A DNA stretch of 64,000 nucleotides from Moesziomyces globuligerus. Its lineage: Eukaryota; Basidiomycota; Ustilaginomycetes; Ustilaginales; Ustilaginaceae. The position numbers were made by a program, and so were the translations under genes. Shown one piece after another: positions 1 through 9,412 of this stretch. The stretch is taken from positions 682,001 to 746,000 of the forward strand of contig JARVLF010000006.1 of assembly GCA_030849465.1 (NCBI GenBank), read 5' to 3'. Within the stretch, counting starts at the first letter, position 1; every line of letters begins with the position of its first letter. Under the pieces are notes generated by a model. It was given only the letters and a program-made list of their open reading frames with translations. It had not been told where the DNA came from and made no database searches.

Positions 1-1191
1 GTGCGCCACGACTCGCACCCCTGGCAACCGCCTTCGTCTGCCCAGCTCCGACGGGCTTTCTTCAAGCTACTGCCCATCCTGGTTGGGTGCATTTGGACGA
101 TTCACAATCTGCATCCCAAGCACCTCACCACGCTGAATCCATCGATCCTAGACCTGGATCCGGCTAGAAGGATCCTGTTCGTAGCAGCGACTGGCATCTC
201 CCTGTATACGCTGTTCGACTTTGGCTACACGCTCACGAGCGCCGTGGCACTGCCCATCCTGCACGACGCAGTGGGCCCGTCATCCGTGTCAAGCTCAAAG
301 GCGAGGCGGGAAGGCAAGCAGAAGGGGTTCAAGGGAGACCGGGTCAAGCAGCTCCGTACTGCCACGGCCGGCGGAGAAGACTCGGAGACCGAGACCGAGA
401 CGGAGGACGAGTCGCCTGCTGCGCTCGAGGCGCGCAAGATGCAGCATCAGCAGTTGTCGCTGCGCAACATCGACTTCTTCCCGCTACTCAACCCAGCCGG
501 ATACACGCAAGCAACGACGGTGCGGCGATTCTGGAGCTACGCATGGCACCGTCTCTTCGGTCGCCCCTTCGGTGTGTACGGCATCCTCCCTTTCACCTAC
601 ATGGCATACCTGCTTCAAGACGTGTGGGAGGGTAAGCTCAACGATGCAAAGCGAAAGCAGGCGAGGAGGGAGATCTGGCCCTCGTATCATCCAGACCCGA
701 TGCGTGCTCTCGAGCGCGGACGTGCTGATTGGGCCAAGGTTCTCGGTGCCTTCACGGCGTCAGGCTTGATCCATGCCGTCTCGGAACGTGCGGCACTCGG
801 CGGCAGGATCGCCGTACCCGTCACCAACATCTGGCTCGATCGCGCGCATGCGAAAGGCATGGGCCACGAGCTCCGTGCCCAGTCGGGATGGGCCGCCTTG
901 ACGTTGTTCAGGTTCAGCCCGCTGCAGTTCGTGCCGCCTATCTCGGGAGCGGGCGAGTTCAGCTTCTTCTTCCTCAACGGTGTCGCCGTGGTCGTTGAGG
1001 GCGCCGTGGCCAAGTACATCGAAAAGACGAGGAAGCGCTCCAGTGCGGACGGCAAGTATTACACCATGTGGTACGACCGCCCGACCTCGATCGTCTGGAC
1101 GCTCACGGTGCTGCTCTTTACGGGACAGGCATTCGTGGAAGGCTGGATCCGCAGTGGCATCAGCCGGGAGATCGGTCTGGTCCTCAGCTGA
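1..1191 (+). CDS. Wax synthase-like membrane O-acyltransferase, 5' partial
   Basis: The frame is open from the first base to TGA at 1189-1191 (396 codons). No convincing start is seen, so the gene probably begins upstream of the window. Several hydrophobic segments occur. The stretch 'RRFWSYAWHRLF' near residue 180 matches the F/W-rich start of the wax-synthase (MBOAT-like) domain, and 'ASGLIHAV' near residue 254 supplies the conserved His in a membrane helix. An acidic, Thr/Glu-rich linker lies between the first helices and the domain. Members of this family transfer acyl groups to alcohols or sterols at the ER, and in fungi also act on secondary metabolites. The substrate cannot be read from the sequence. 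The family call is fairly secure; the function is not. Confidence 0.65.
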   Translation: MRHDSHPWQPPSSAQLRRAFFKLLPILVGCIWTIHNLHPKHLTTLNPSILDLDPARRILFVAATGISLYTLFDFGYTLTSAVALPILHDAVGPSSVSSSKARREGKQKGFKGDRVKQLRTATAGGEDSETETETEDESPAALEARKMQHQQLSLRNIDFFPLLNPAGYTQATTVRRFWSYAWHRLFGRPFGVYGILPFTYMAYLLQDVWEGKLNDAKRKQARREIWPSYHPDPMRALERGRADWAKVLGAFTASGLIHAVSERAALGGRIAVPVTNIWLDRAHAKGMGHELRAQSGWAALTLFRFSPLQFVPPISGAGEFSFFFLNGVAVVVEGAVAKYIEKTRKRSSADGKYYTMWYDRPTSIVWTLTVLLFTGQAFVEGWIRSGISREIGLVLS

Positions 1192-1463
1192 GCTGGAAGG
1201 TAGTCGCATGCTTCAATTGTACCCTATACGAACTGCTTCCCGCCGCATCGTTCGTATGAATCTGTCCATTGCTGTCTGCTCAACGCTCGGCGGTTTGAGA
1301 AGCATGACGTTTGGCGGTTACCGTGAGTTGGACCCTGTTTTTTGGGCCGGAATTTCGGGGCTCCAAAACTCCGAAGAATTTTGGCCTGGCCAAAAAGTTG
1401 GTCGAAGAAGTTCGCATCCTGTCACGTCCGCCATTCAAGTAGAACAGAATCGACGGTGCACCG

Positions 1464-2948
1464 ATGTCCGAGCGGATCGCACCCTCGCTCTTCACGGCGT
1501 CGACGAGCCTGTGTGCTGACTCGGTCGAGTCCGTCCCGGGCTGCGGTGGGCTGTTTGCGCTCGCCACGTATCAGGTCGATAAGGACGAGCAGGAGCAGGC
1601 GCAAGCGGCCTCATCCTCCTCCGGCCCGAACCTGACCACCGCCGAAGCCCAGGATGAAGATGACGAAGATGTACAAGCACAGGCGAGCAGCTCGACGAGC
1701 CCAGCGTATACACGGCGCGGGACGTGTACTTTGTACTCGGCCTATTCGGATCCTGACGCGGAGGGAACGGTCCGGTGCAACAAAATGGACATGATCGAGA
1801 CGCCGGCGATCCTGGACATGAAATGGTCGCTCACGCAATCCCAGAATGCGGACGATCCGCTCGGCGACGTACGCAGGATACTTGGCATCGCGAACGCGAA
1901 AGGACAGGTGACGATGCATCGCCTGAGTCAGAGCCGGACCGATGCTTCTTCCTCGCAAGCACGGCTGCAATCGATGGGCGAGCTGCGATTCAATGACCGC
2001 AACGCCCTGTGCCTCAGCCTCGATTTCTCTGACCGCAGGGGGGGCTATGCCGGAGGGTACGATATGGGAGATCTTACGAGCGATACATCGCTGATCGTTT
2101 CACAGAGCGACGGATCGCTTGCGTACCTGCCCAGCTTCGAGCTGGCTCTCAGTTCCGTCGGCGCTGTTGACGACCTCGGCGATACTCTACAGCAGACCTC
2201 ACTACACAAGTCAAGCGACGACCGGTCGGAAGAAGGGAGTGACGACTGGGATCGAACAAGCGAGGACGAGCGGCTTGCGGCCTTGGAAACTGCGCATCTT
2301 GCCCTCAACGTCGCGTTTCCCAGCAAGCCGCGCGGACTGACGACGTGGCAGGCGCACGACTTTGAGGCGTGGATCGCGGGCTTCGACTGCTTCAACGCCA
2401 CCACGGTCTGGTCGGGCGGCGATGATCTGAGTCTCAAAGGCTGGGACTTGCGTTCTGGTGGTCCGACCGCTACTCGGGCTGCGGCACCGACGTTTGTGTG
2501 CACAAAGCCGTTCGATGGCGGCGTGACGAGTCTGCAGTCGCACCATCTACGGCAGCATCTGTGGGCGGTGGGGAGTTACGACTCGCGCGTGCGTCTGTTC
2601 GATGCGCGCATGCCCGCGCGCCCGCTCAGCGTGACCGAGGTCGGCGGCGGCGTGTGGCGCATCAAATGGCATCCCACCCAGCCGGACCAGCTCCTGGTCG
2701 CCTGCATGCACGACGGCTTCAAAGTGCTCAGCCTCAAAGACCTGCAAGAGACCGAACCGAAGACCGCCGAACTTAGAGGCAAGCAATTCGACGTCGTCAC
2801 CCGCTTCGACGAGCACAAGAGTCTCGCGTACGGCTGCGACTGGGATCGAACATCCGAGGCCGAGCCACAAACACCTCACACAGATAGAGTCTACAGCTGC
2901 TCCTTCTACGATGCCACCATGCACATCTGGGACGGCCTTACATCGTGA
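1464..2948 (+). CDS. DPH7: Diphthine methylesterase, WD40 protein (DPH7-like)
   Basis: This is a 494-aa single-exon WD40-repeat protein. Characteristic pieces of the DPH7/WDR85/RRT2 family are present: 'TPAILDMKW' near residue 113, 'WSGGDDLSLKGWDLR' near 318, 'YDSRVRLFDARMP' near 372, then 'GGGVWRIKWHP' and 'ACMHDGF'. In this family the enzyme removes the methyl ester from methylated diphthine on elongation factor 2, before the final amidation to diphthamide. An acidic Gln/Ala/Ser-rich insertion (residues about 40-75) and an acidic insert near residue 250 are low-complexity additions. The ATG at 1464 is the first in frame and precedes the conserved N-terminal strand. A 17-bp perfect palindrome at 1379-1395 lies in the promoter. 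Confidence 0.8.
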   Translation: MSERIAPSLFTASTSLCADSVESVPGCGGLFALATYQVDKDEQEQAQAASSSSGPNLTTAEAQDEDDEDVQAQASSSTSPAYTRRGTCTLYSAYSDPDAEGTVRCNKMDMIETPAILDMKWSLTQSQNADDPLGDVRRILGIANAKGQVTMHRLSQSRTDASSSQARLQSMGELRFNDRNALCLSLDFSDRRGGYAGGYDMGDLTSDTSLIVSQSDGSLAYLPSFELALSSVGAVDDLGDTLQQTSLHKSSDDRSEEGSDDWDRTSEDERLAALETAHLALNVAFPSKPRGLTTWQAHDFEAWIAGFDCFNATTVWSGGDDLSLKGWDLRSGGPTATRAAAPTFVCTKPFDGGVTSLQSHHLRQHLWAVGSYDSRVRLFDARMPARPLSVTEVGGGVWRIKWHPTQPDQLLVACMHDGFKVLSLKDLQETEPKTAELRGKQFDVVTRFDEHKSLAYGCDWDRTSEAEPQTPHTDRVYSCSFYDATMHIWDGLTS

Positions 2949-3151
2949 ACTCCAGGCATTCCAAGCATTCACAGTCACATTGGATTTGAATTTTGCTTGT
3001 TGAAGATGCTGTGATGTGGTAGGGTATTTGAATGCTGCCGACGAGGGTCGGTAAGATGCTGGGATATGGTCGTAGAATGAAGTTTGCTGGAGCGTTGATG
3101 TGGAGTGACCTTGTCGGAAGAGGCGGGAGAATGGGAGAGCGAGATCATGCT

Positions 3152-5599
3152 TCAGTCATGGGCCGACTCTGCGTGCGCGATCGAGTCTCTGAGCTGTCTG
3201 TCCGGGAACCAGGTGCGAACGTTGGTGTCGTCGCCGACTGAGCTCAGCGTTGGACCGTTTGGACCATTGGCCCAGGCGACAGCGTTGACCTCTGTGTTTT
3301 TCTGGTGTCCCTCTGTAAGCACCGCCATGCCTCGGCGATGCGCTGACGAATGTGCGAATCCGACCTGCTCGGCTCGTGCCAGCCGCCTCTCTTCGTCCAA
3401 GTCGCTCGCAGCTTTGCGTTCGACCTGCTGTGCTTCACGGGCGGATCGATCAAGGCGGACGTCCCAGAGGGCAATGTTGCCCGTGTTGCAGCCGACGGCG
3501 AGGAAACGGTCGTCAAAGAGCGCCATGCGGGAGAAGAGCGTGTTCTGGCACTGCACCGGTTCGTACAGTGTTTGCACTTCACTTGCCGTCAGGTGCGAGT
3601 CCAGGAACGTCGACAGCGGCAGCGCGTAGATCTTGCCGCCCGTGCACGAGGCAAAGAGCGAGGTGGACGACGAGACGATCTGCGACACGCCGTGTGCACG
3701 ACGGAAGCTACCAAGCCCTACTGACGGCGAGGGCGCCAGCAGCGACAGATCCGGCGTCTCCCAAGCGGCCGACACAGTGCTTTCAGGCGGAGGTGCGCCG
3801 CGCTTGCCCGACGATGCCATTGCCGTGTCTACCTCGGCGACCGGGTTGGCGTTGGATTGGCCAACGTGACGCAGGTCCCAGCACTTGATGATGCCGTTGG
3901 CCGAACCGCCGCTGAGCAGCTTATGCCCCTGACCGTCAGGGAGATACGAAAGCGCCGTGACGCCCGACGGCACTGGCTGCTGCTGGATGCGCTTCTTGCC
4001 TCTCGGCGCTGCCGGAGCTCCGTTGCGCGTATGCTTGCGGGTCTTGCTTGTCGTCGAATTCGGTGCACATCCCGTAGCATGTGCCGCACTGATGGTGAGG
4101 ACAGGCTTGATGCCCACACTGTCCGTTTCAAGATCGAGGCTAGGCGTCTGCCCGCGTGTACTGGTCCTTGCATCCCAGATCCGGATCGTACCATCCCTCC
4201 CCGCACTCGCAAAGACCATGCCGCACCCTCCGTCTCCGTTGGTCGTAGGATCGTACACGATCGTACGCGGACTACCGCCATGCCCCTCGAACTCGGCGGT
4301 GCACTTCTGGTACTCGGTGTCCCAGCTGCGGATCGAAAAGTCGCTGGCGCCGGACAGCAGGCTGCGATCGTCGAACCTCCACACCACCTCGAAGATCGCC
4401 GCGGCCGCCGACGCTTGCCACTGCGGATTGGCCGCGAAGCGCTCTGCGGTCGGGTCCTGCCACGGAAGCGTGTTGAGCAACGTGATGCGGCCCTCGTCGT
4501 CGCCGACCGCGAGCCACTGCGCTGACGGGGTGACCGACCGCGAAGAGTAGCTGTAGGCAGCACAGATTGGATGCGACAGCACCTCCTCATCTGCACTCCG
4601 GGGGATCTGGAGCTGGCACGATGCGGGCGAGACGAACGTCTCGAGATACGCCGTCGAGTCGAACACTGGAGTTCGTGCGGCAGAAAAGTGACGAGGAAGG
4701 CCGAGCATACTGGAGTTGCTGTGTACGCCTTGCCTCGTGCGGAGGCTGAGCATCGATTCCGAAAGCGCTGAAACGCAGCCAGCACCTGTAGAAAAGGCAG
4801 ATGGCTTGTACTGCGGCGCAGCCTGTCGAGGTGAAGAACCCAAGCTTCTTCGACTGGGACTCTCGAACAGAGAGACTTGGGATCGACCGAACGTCCTCGG
4901 TGACGAAGATGACAGATGCGAGCCACGGTGCTTTTGCTGACGCTTGGAAGGGCTTGACATGCTGCGGGGGCTGTCATCGTGGCTGTCGAGGATGATGGGT
5001 CGCAGTGGTGATGTAGTGGGGGGCGTGAGCAGGCCGTGCTGCTGACGCTGTTGACTGCGTTGCTTGGCAGCCTTGAAGATGCTGAAGGCACGAGAGGGAG
5101 TCACATTACCGCGCACGACGAATCCTTTTTGGCGTTTGGTTGGCGTGGTGGGAATGGCGGCAGAGCTCGCGGCTTGTTGCTTGGCCGTTGTCGTCGCAAA
5201 GATCGATGCTTTCTTTGGGCTGGCCCGTGCCGTCGCACCCGCAGCCTGTCCGCGCGGAAGGAAGAGACTCGAGACACCTTCCTCGGCATCGTCGAAAGCG
5301 CGATTCCTAGCAACCTTCCGGTCTGGACTGCGCAGGCATGGACCAGGCCCGGGTCGTAGTAGGGACCCGGACGCGGAAGTGCCGGATCCGTGATAGCCGC
5401 TGTCGGCATCGCTGTCCTCATCGCTGGGGCAGCCAAAGTCGAAGTCACGGTCCGAAGCGCTGTCATCGTCGGACTGGTCGCCGAGGAAGAGGCGAAGCGA
5501 CTTTTGCTGCCGCTGCTCGTGTGCGTGTGGCCGTGGCTGGATGATGTTATGCCTCGACGTGCTTGCTAGCACGGACGGAGAGGATGGCGGCGAGTACAT
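3152..5599 (-). CDS. CDT2/DTL-like WD40 substrate receptor
   Basis: A long disordered Ser-rich N-terminus is followed by WD40 repeats in the second half. Blades are visible at 'FSIRSWDTEY', 'GTIRIWDAR', 'GIIKCWDLRH', 'GNIALWDVR' and 'TNVRTWFPDR'. Between the second and third comes a basic insertion carrying 'TSKTRKHT', then 'VTALSYLPDG...LLSGG'. This arrangement, with an insertion before a 'G-I-I-K-x-W-D-L-R' blade, is typical of Cdt2, the CRL4 ubiquitin-ligase receptor that degrades Cdt1 and other S-phase targets. The frame extends upstream to 5713, but the ATG at 5599 gives a Ser/Pro-rich start with a purine at -3 and is preferred (815 aa). The N-terminal disorder, where most Cdt2 proteins have it C-terminally, is unusual. 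Another nuclear WD40 adaptor is possible. Confidence 0.65.
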   Translation of the reverse strand: MYSPPSSPSVLASTSRHNIIQPRPHAHEQRQQKSLRLFLGDQSDDDSASDRDFDFGCPSDEDSDADSGYHGSGTSASGSLLRPGPGPCLRSPDRKVARNRAFDDAEEGVSSLFLPRGQAAGATARASPKKASIFATTTAKQQAASSAAIPTTPTKRQKGFVVRGNVTPSRAFSIFKAAKQRSQQRQQHGLLTPPTTSPLRPIILDSHDDSPRSMSSPSKRQQKHRGSHLSSSSPRTFGRSQVSLFESPSRRSLGSSPRQAAPQYKPSAFSTGAGCVSALSESMLSLRTRQGVHSNSSMLGLPRHFSAARTPVFDSTAYLETFVSPASCQLQIPRSADEEVLSHPICAAYSYSSRSVTPSAQWLAVGDDEGRITLLNTLPWQDPTAERFAANPQWQASAAAAIFEVVWRFDDRSLLSGASDFSIRSWDTEYQKCTAEFEGHGGSPRTIVYDPTTNGDGGCGMVFASAGRDGTIRIWDARTSTRGQTPSLDLETDSVGIKPVLTISAAHATGCAPNSTTSKTRKHTRNGAPAAPRGKKRIQQQPVPSGVTALSYLPDGQGHKLLSGGSANGIIKCWDLRHVGQSNANPVAEVDTAMASSGKRGAPPPESTVSAAWETPDLSLLAPSPSVGLGSFRRAHGVSQIVSSSTSLFASCTGGKIYALPLSTFLDSHLTASEVQTLYEPVQCQNTLFSRMALFDDRFLAVGCNTGNIALWDVRLDRSAREAQQVERKAASDLDEERRLARAEQVGFAHSSAHRRGMAVLTEGHQKNTEVNAVAWANGPNGPTLSSVGDDTNVRTWFPDRQLRDSIAHAESAHD

Positions 5600-6077
5600 C
5601 GCTGCGTGTGATCCTCGTAGACACGCTGCGAGCGCCGTGCACGAGCTCACCCTGGATATCGAAGATGGAGGGCAAAGAATAGGAAGTCGAGTGAGTACGA
5701 GCTTGGCAGACAAAGACTTCTTGCCGCCACCAACGTGAAGCGCCTTTCTCCACTTAGCCGCTCTTTACGCGTCAGACGCGTCTCGGTGCACGAGGCGGGA
5801 ACGAGGACCACTGTGAGACCGAACGCTACAACAAGGCTCGGGATAAATTTGGTCTGTGGAGGCGTGGAGCTGCGAGAAACCCACGAACCAGACAATTCGG
5901 CGTTTGGTTCGGGCCACCGCTTGCTGGTAACGCCGCTGCTTACCGTATGCTGCTGCGCCTGCAGGTGGCGGAGGCAGGCTTGAATGGCACGCGACACTTT
6001 TGCGCAGCCACAAGTGCTCGAACCGCTTTGCTTTCTTATCATCATCTGCCTGCGCTCTAGCTCGTATACAGATCCTG
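5600..6077. promoter_or_regulatory. Divergent spacer between CDT2-like and MsrB genes
   Basis: This spacer separates two divergently transcribed genes and must hold both promoters. No TATA box or strong repeat was seen. The stretch around 5765-5785 (CTTTACGCGTCAGACGCGTC) carries two ACGCGT hexamers, the MluI cell-cycle box (MCB) sequence bound in yeasts by the G1/S factor MBF. This would fit S-phase expression of a CDT2 homologue. The function is inferred from sequence alone. Confidence 0.4.
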
Positions 6078-6755
6078 ATGGCTCTTGCTCGTTCTGGCCA
6101 TCACTCCTCACGCCTTCTCAACACCATTTCTCCGCTTCGCAAGACACTCCTCGGCACAAGCGCGCTTGTAGCCACTACAGCCCTCCTCTCGTCGAACAAC
6201 GTCCAGTTGACGCCATTTGCACAGCTCTCCAGTGCTGTTAGCCCCCTCTTCCAGCCCCTCGGCTCTTCGTTCCGCTCCTTCTCCTCCTCCATCGCACCCG
6301 CTTTCAAGATGGGCTCCACCGCATCATCTCAGGCCGCGCCCGAATCGTTCCCAAAGGGCATGTCGAACACCGAGTGGCGCACCAAGCTCAACCCGGAGCA
6401 GTTCCGCATCCTCCGCGAAAAGGGCACCGAGATGGCCGGCACGGGCAAGTTCAACAAGCACTACCCCAAGGACGGCGTCTACACGTGCGCTGGCTGCGAC
6501 TCGCCGCTCTACAAGGCCACGACCAAGTTCGACTCGGGATGTGGATGGCCCGCCTTCTTCGACGCCATTCCGGGTGCGATCGACCGACATTCCGACCGCA
6601 GCTGGGGCATGGAGAGGATCGAGATCACCTGCAAGTCCTGCGGTGGACACCTCGGTCACGTCTTCAAGGGCGAAGGCTTCAACACTCCCACCAACGAGCG
6701 TCACTGCGTCAACAGCGTCTCGCTCAACTTTGACAAGGACGACGCAAAGATCTAG
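6078..6755 (+). CDS. Methionine-R-sulfoxide reductase B, likely dual-targeted
   Basis: The enzyme reduces methionine-R-sulfoxide in proteins. The SelR/MsrB domain occupies the C-terminal 145 residues. It has two zinc-binding CxxC pairs ('CAGC' and 'CKSC'), the 'GCGWPAF' loop, and catalytic cysteine in 'RHCVNS'. From the ATG at 6078 the protein is 225 aa and starts with about 75 residues rich in Ser, Arg and Leu, ending in 'RSFSSS', which reads as a mitochondrial presequence. A second in-frame ATG at 6309 ('MGSTAS') sits just before the domain and would give a cytosolic form of about 148 aa. The frame also extends to an ATG at 6000. Identity is secure; which start is used is not. Confidence 0.9.
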   Translation: MALARSGHHSSRLLNTISPLRKTLLGTSALVATTALLSSNNVQLTPFAQLSSAVSPLFQPLGSSFRSFSSSIAPAFKMGSTASSQAAPESFPKGMSNTEWRTKLNPEQFRILREKGTEMAGTGKFNKHYPKDGVYTCAGCDSPLYKATTKFDSGCGWPAFFDAIPGAIDRHSDRSWGMERIEITCKSCGGHLGHVFKGEGFNTPTNERHCVNSVSLNFDKDDAKI

Positions 6756-6915
6756 ATCACTCCTGCTCGCCGCTCGCTATCTTGTCCACAGCTAGCCAGC
6801 CAAGACGCTTATACTTTTATACTACACACCTCATGTTCTCCATAATATCAGACCATTCCGCTCCTCAGGATTGTTCCTGTAAGATCATGCCTCTCGTTTC
6901 GACAGCCGAGTGCTG

Positions 6916-8282
6916 TCAGAACAGAGTCGCTTTGGCCGTCATGCATACTGTACCTGCCTCGTCGAGCGCCCACAGCGATGCCTTGCTTTGGTCGCTGCCC
7001 TCCCATGCCCCACGCAGCCGGACGTGCTGCTCGACCGTGAGAGGCGAGGTGGCGCGGTATTCGAACTTTCGCACCTTGCCCGAGTGTTGGTCCGCAGCGG
7101 CCGCCATGAGGTTCAGCAGCAACGTCGCCGTCAATGGACCGTGCACGAGGCAGTCTGAGCAAGAGCAACGCCGGAACAGGTCAGCGTCGAGCTCTGTTGC
7201 CTCAATCTGGGGCACTCTCCGTCTCTCCCGTACGTACCTGGGTGGCCTTCTTCATTTCGGCAGTACTCTGGGTCGAGATGAATGCGGTGTGCATTGAACG
7301 TGGCGGCAGAGTAGCGGAAGAGTGCTGCACGGGTGGCATAGTAGTCAAACCCAAAGTGGGACGGCTTTTCTTCCACTGTGAGTTCCGTGTATGAAGTGAC
7401 AGAGTCAGCCAAAACCCTCATCTGTGTGCGATTCTATCTGCACTTACCTTGTGAGACTTTGGGAGTCTGTTCGGCAGGCGGAGGAACATATCTGCGCTGC
7501 TCCGCTGGGCGTTGCTTTCGATACACATGCGTCCTACGCTCGGTCATGACGGTGCCTTCCGGGCTCGAGTACACGAGCTTCCGCGTGACGAGCACCATCA
7601 TGCCTGTCTTGGCTCCTTGTTTGGCCTGAACGCTTTCCACCGCGATCTCGCACTTGATGTCCTGGCCGATCCTGAGGCTCCGTCCGTGTTCGAATTCGAA
7701 CGATCCGCTGGCCCACATGCGCTGGTCGAGACCACCCGGGGGCCCGAATGTGCGCTCCGTCCCGTCGGAACCGAGCGTAGACTCGCTCAGAAGTGGGTTG
7801 AACAGCACCAGCTCGGAACCCAGCGGCATGGGATGGTCGTTCGCTAGCGCAAGCGCATCCTCGGTGGTGTTCTTTCCTACAAGCTCCCGCGCTGAGGAGG
7901 TGACAGATGCTGGGGTAGCCAGCTTGGGCAGTACAAGCAGTAGCTGGCGTGCTTTGTTCAGATCGGCCACATCGCGCATGGTGCTCGTTCGAGATTGAAT
8001 CGTTTTCGTCCACTCCTCCAGGCTGGCCTCGGAGGACTGCTGCTGTCGAGACACGAGCCGGCACGAGGAAAATGGGCGAGCACCGATTGCAGATGAGGTC
8101 AAGGGATGCATTGCCGGCAACGCGGCCCGCACGAGCGACTGTGTATGGATATTTCGCAGCATGTTCGGCCGTGATGAAGACGAGCTCTTTGCGAGGTAGC
8201 TGTGAGTCAAAAGAGAGCGAAGTGCTGTGCCGGTCTGGAGTTCTTGGACGGAGGAGGTCAGTGATACTGCCCTGTGCGGCAA
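6916..8282 (-). CDS. HTD2: Mitochondrial 3-hydroxyacyl-thioester dehydratase (HTD2-like), three exons
   Basis: Exons read on the minus strand: 8282-7448, 7375-7238, 7154-6916. Both introns are phase 1 with GTAAGT or GTACGT donors, CTGAC branch points and AG acceptors. The spliced product is 403 aa, or 363 aa from the ATG at 8162 ('MLRNIHTQ'), which starts a typical mitochondrial presequence. The N-terminal half holds 'GLDQRMWASGSFEF' and the second exon 'FRYSAATFNAHRIHLDPEY'. The third begins 'DCLVHGPLTATLLLNLM', which closes the hot-dog dehydratase fold seen in fungal Htd2. Family role: dehydration of 3-hydroxyacyl-ACP in mitochondrial fatty acid synthesis II, which feeds lipoate production. 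Without splicing the conserved domain would be cut in three, so the model is well supported. Confidence 0.82.
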
Positions 8283-8800
8283 CCAAAACGACCGGCTGGT
8301 CGCCGGCTGAGATGCATGGGTGGAGGCCGTAAAGCCGCGTGCGGGGAGAAGTGGCTCGCGCTTTTACGACGAATTGCAGTGTTACACCCTAGACGGTCAC
8401 AAATAGGTACTGGGTTTTTCGAGATCAGCCGGACGAAACGATGGCGCCATTTCGAAGATGACGCTGCAGGTCCTGCAGGAAGATGGTGGATTTGGATTGG
8501 TCGCCCGGGCAAAATTGTGCGAGTTGGATTGCCGTGGGGTGCCTCGTGCAGCTGATAGACACGAGGCGAAGATCGAGCGACATCAGAGCTGCAGCACCGC
8601 ACGGACACCAGGGTCTGGACAGCGGAGCGAGCGGCCGCAAGAAGGAAGCTTTCAGGAATCGCTGGGTGTTGCGAGTTGAGCCGGACGGCTACTGTACGGA
8701 GCTTCGGATCGATCTGCTTGGCTTGCATGCTGAGCGTTTTGTGCTTTGCAACGTCTCCACCTTCCACCACCCCGCAGGAACCATCCACCACATCAACATC
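8283..8800. promoter_or_regulatory. Divergent spacer, HTD2-like / APS kinase
   Basis: About 520 bp of shared upstream sequence. The 13-mer TGTTACACCCTAG at 8380-8392 recurs at 9601-9613, downstream of the APS kinase gene. A run CCACCACCCCGCAGG just before 8801 is a pyrimidine/ACC-rich leader typical of highly expressed genes. No TATA box was seen. Confidence 0.3.
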
Positions 8801-9412
8801 ATGGCGACCAACATCACCTTCCACCCTGGCCACGTCTCGTACGACGAGCGCGCCGAGCTGCTCTCGCAGCAGGGTCTCACGATCTGGCTGACCGGACTCT
8901 CTGCGTCGGGCAAGTCGACGATCGCTACGGCGCTCGAGCAGCACCTGCTGTCGCTCAAGAAGTCGGCGTACCGTCTGGACGGCGACAACATCCGCTTCGG
9001 TCTCAACAAGGACCTCGGCTTCTCGCCCAAGGACCGCGAGGAGAACATCCGCCGCATCTCGGAGGTCTCGCTCCTCTTCGCCTCGTCCACCACCATCACC
9101 ATCACCTCGTTCATCTCGCCCTACAAGGCCGATCGCGAGATCGCCAGGAAGCTCCACGAGGCTCATGTGCCCAAGCTGCCCTTCGTCGAGGTCTTTGTCG
9201 ACGCCAGCATCGAGACCTGCGAGAGCCGAGACCCCAAGGGCCTGTACAAGAAGGCCAAGGCGGGCGAGATCAAGGAGTTCACCGGTATTTCGGCGCCCTA
9301 CGAGAAGCCCGAGGACGCCGAGATCCACATCAACGCCGACACCACCTCGATCGAGGACTCGGTCCGCATCATCACCGAGTACCTCCTCAACAAGGGTTAC
9401 CTCAAGCTCTAA
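8801..9412 (+). CDS. MET14: Adenylyl-sulfate (APS) kinase
   Basis: This is a 203-aa single-exon enzyme of usual length for the family. It phosphorylates adenosine 5'-phosphosulfate to PAPS in sulfate assimilation. Visible features are the P-loop 'GLSASGKST' (residues 32-40), '[18 protein letters not shown]', '[14 protein letters not shown]', and the APS-binding 'FISPY' segment. These are followed by 'DPKGLYKKA' and '[16 protein letters not shown]'. The ATG at 8801 (context ATCATGG) gives the canonical N-terminus beginning '[10 protein letters not shown]'. The frame is open further upstream but that part is not conserved-looking. Codon use is strongly biased (CTC, AAG, GAG), which suggests high expression. 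Confidence 0.95.
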   Translation: MATNITFHPGHVSYDERAELLSQQGLTIWLTGLSASGKSTIATALEQHLLSLKKSAYRLDGDNIRFGLNKDLGFSPKDREENIRRISEVSLLFASSTTITITSFISPYKADREIARKLHEAHVPKLPFVEVFVDASIETCESRDPKGLYKKAKAGEIKEFTGISAPYEKPEDAEIHINADTTSIEDSVRIITEYLLNKGYLKL

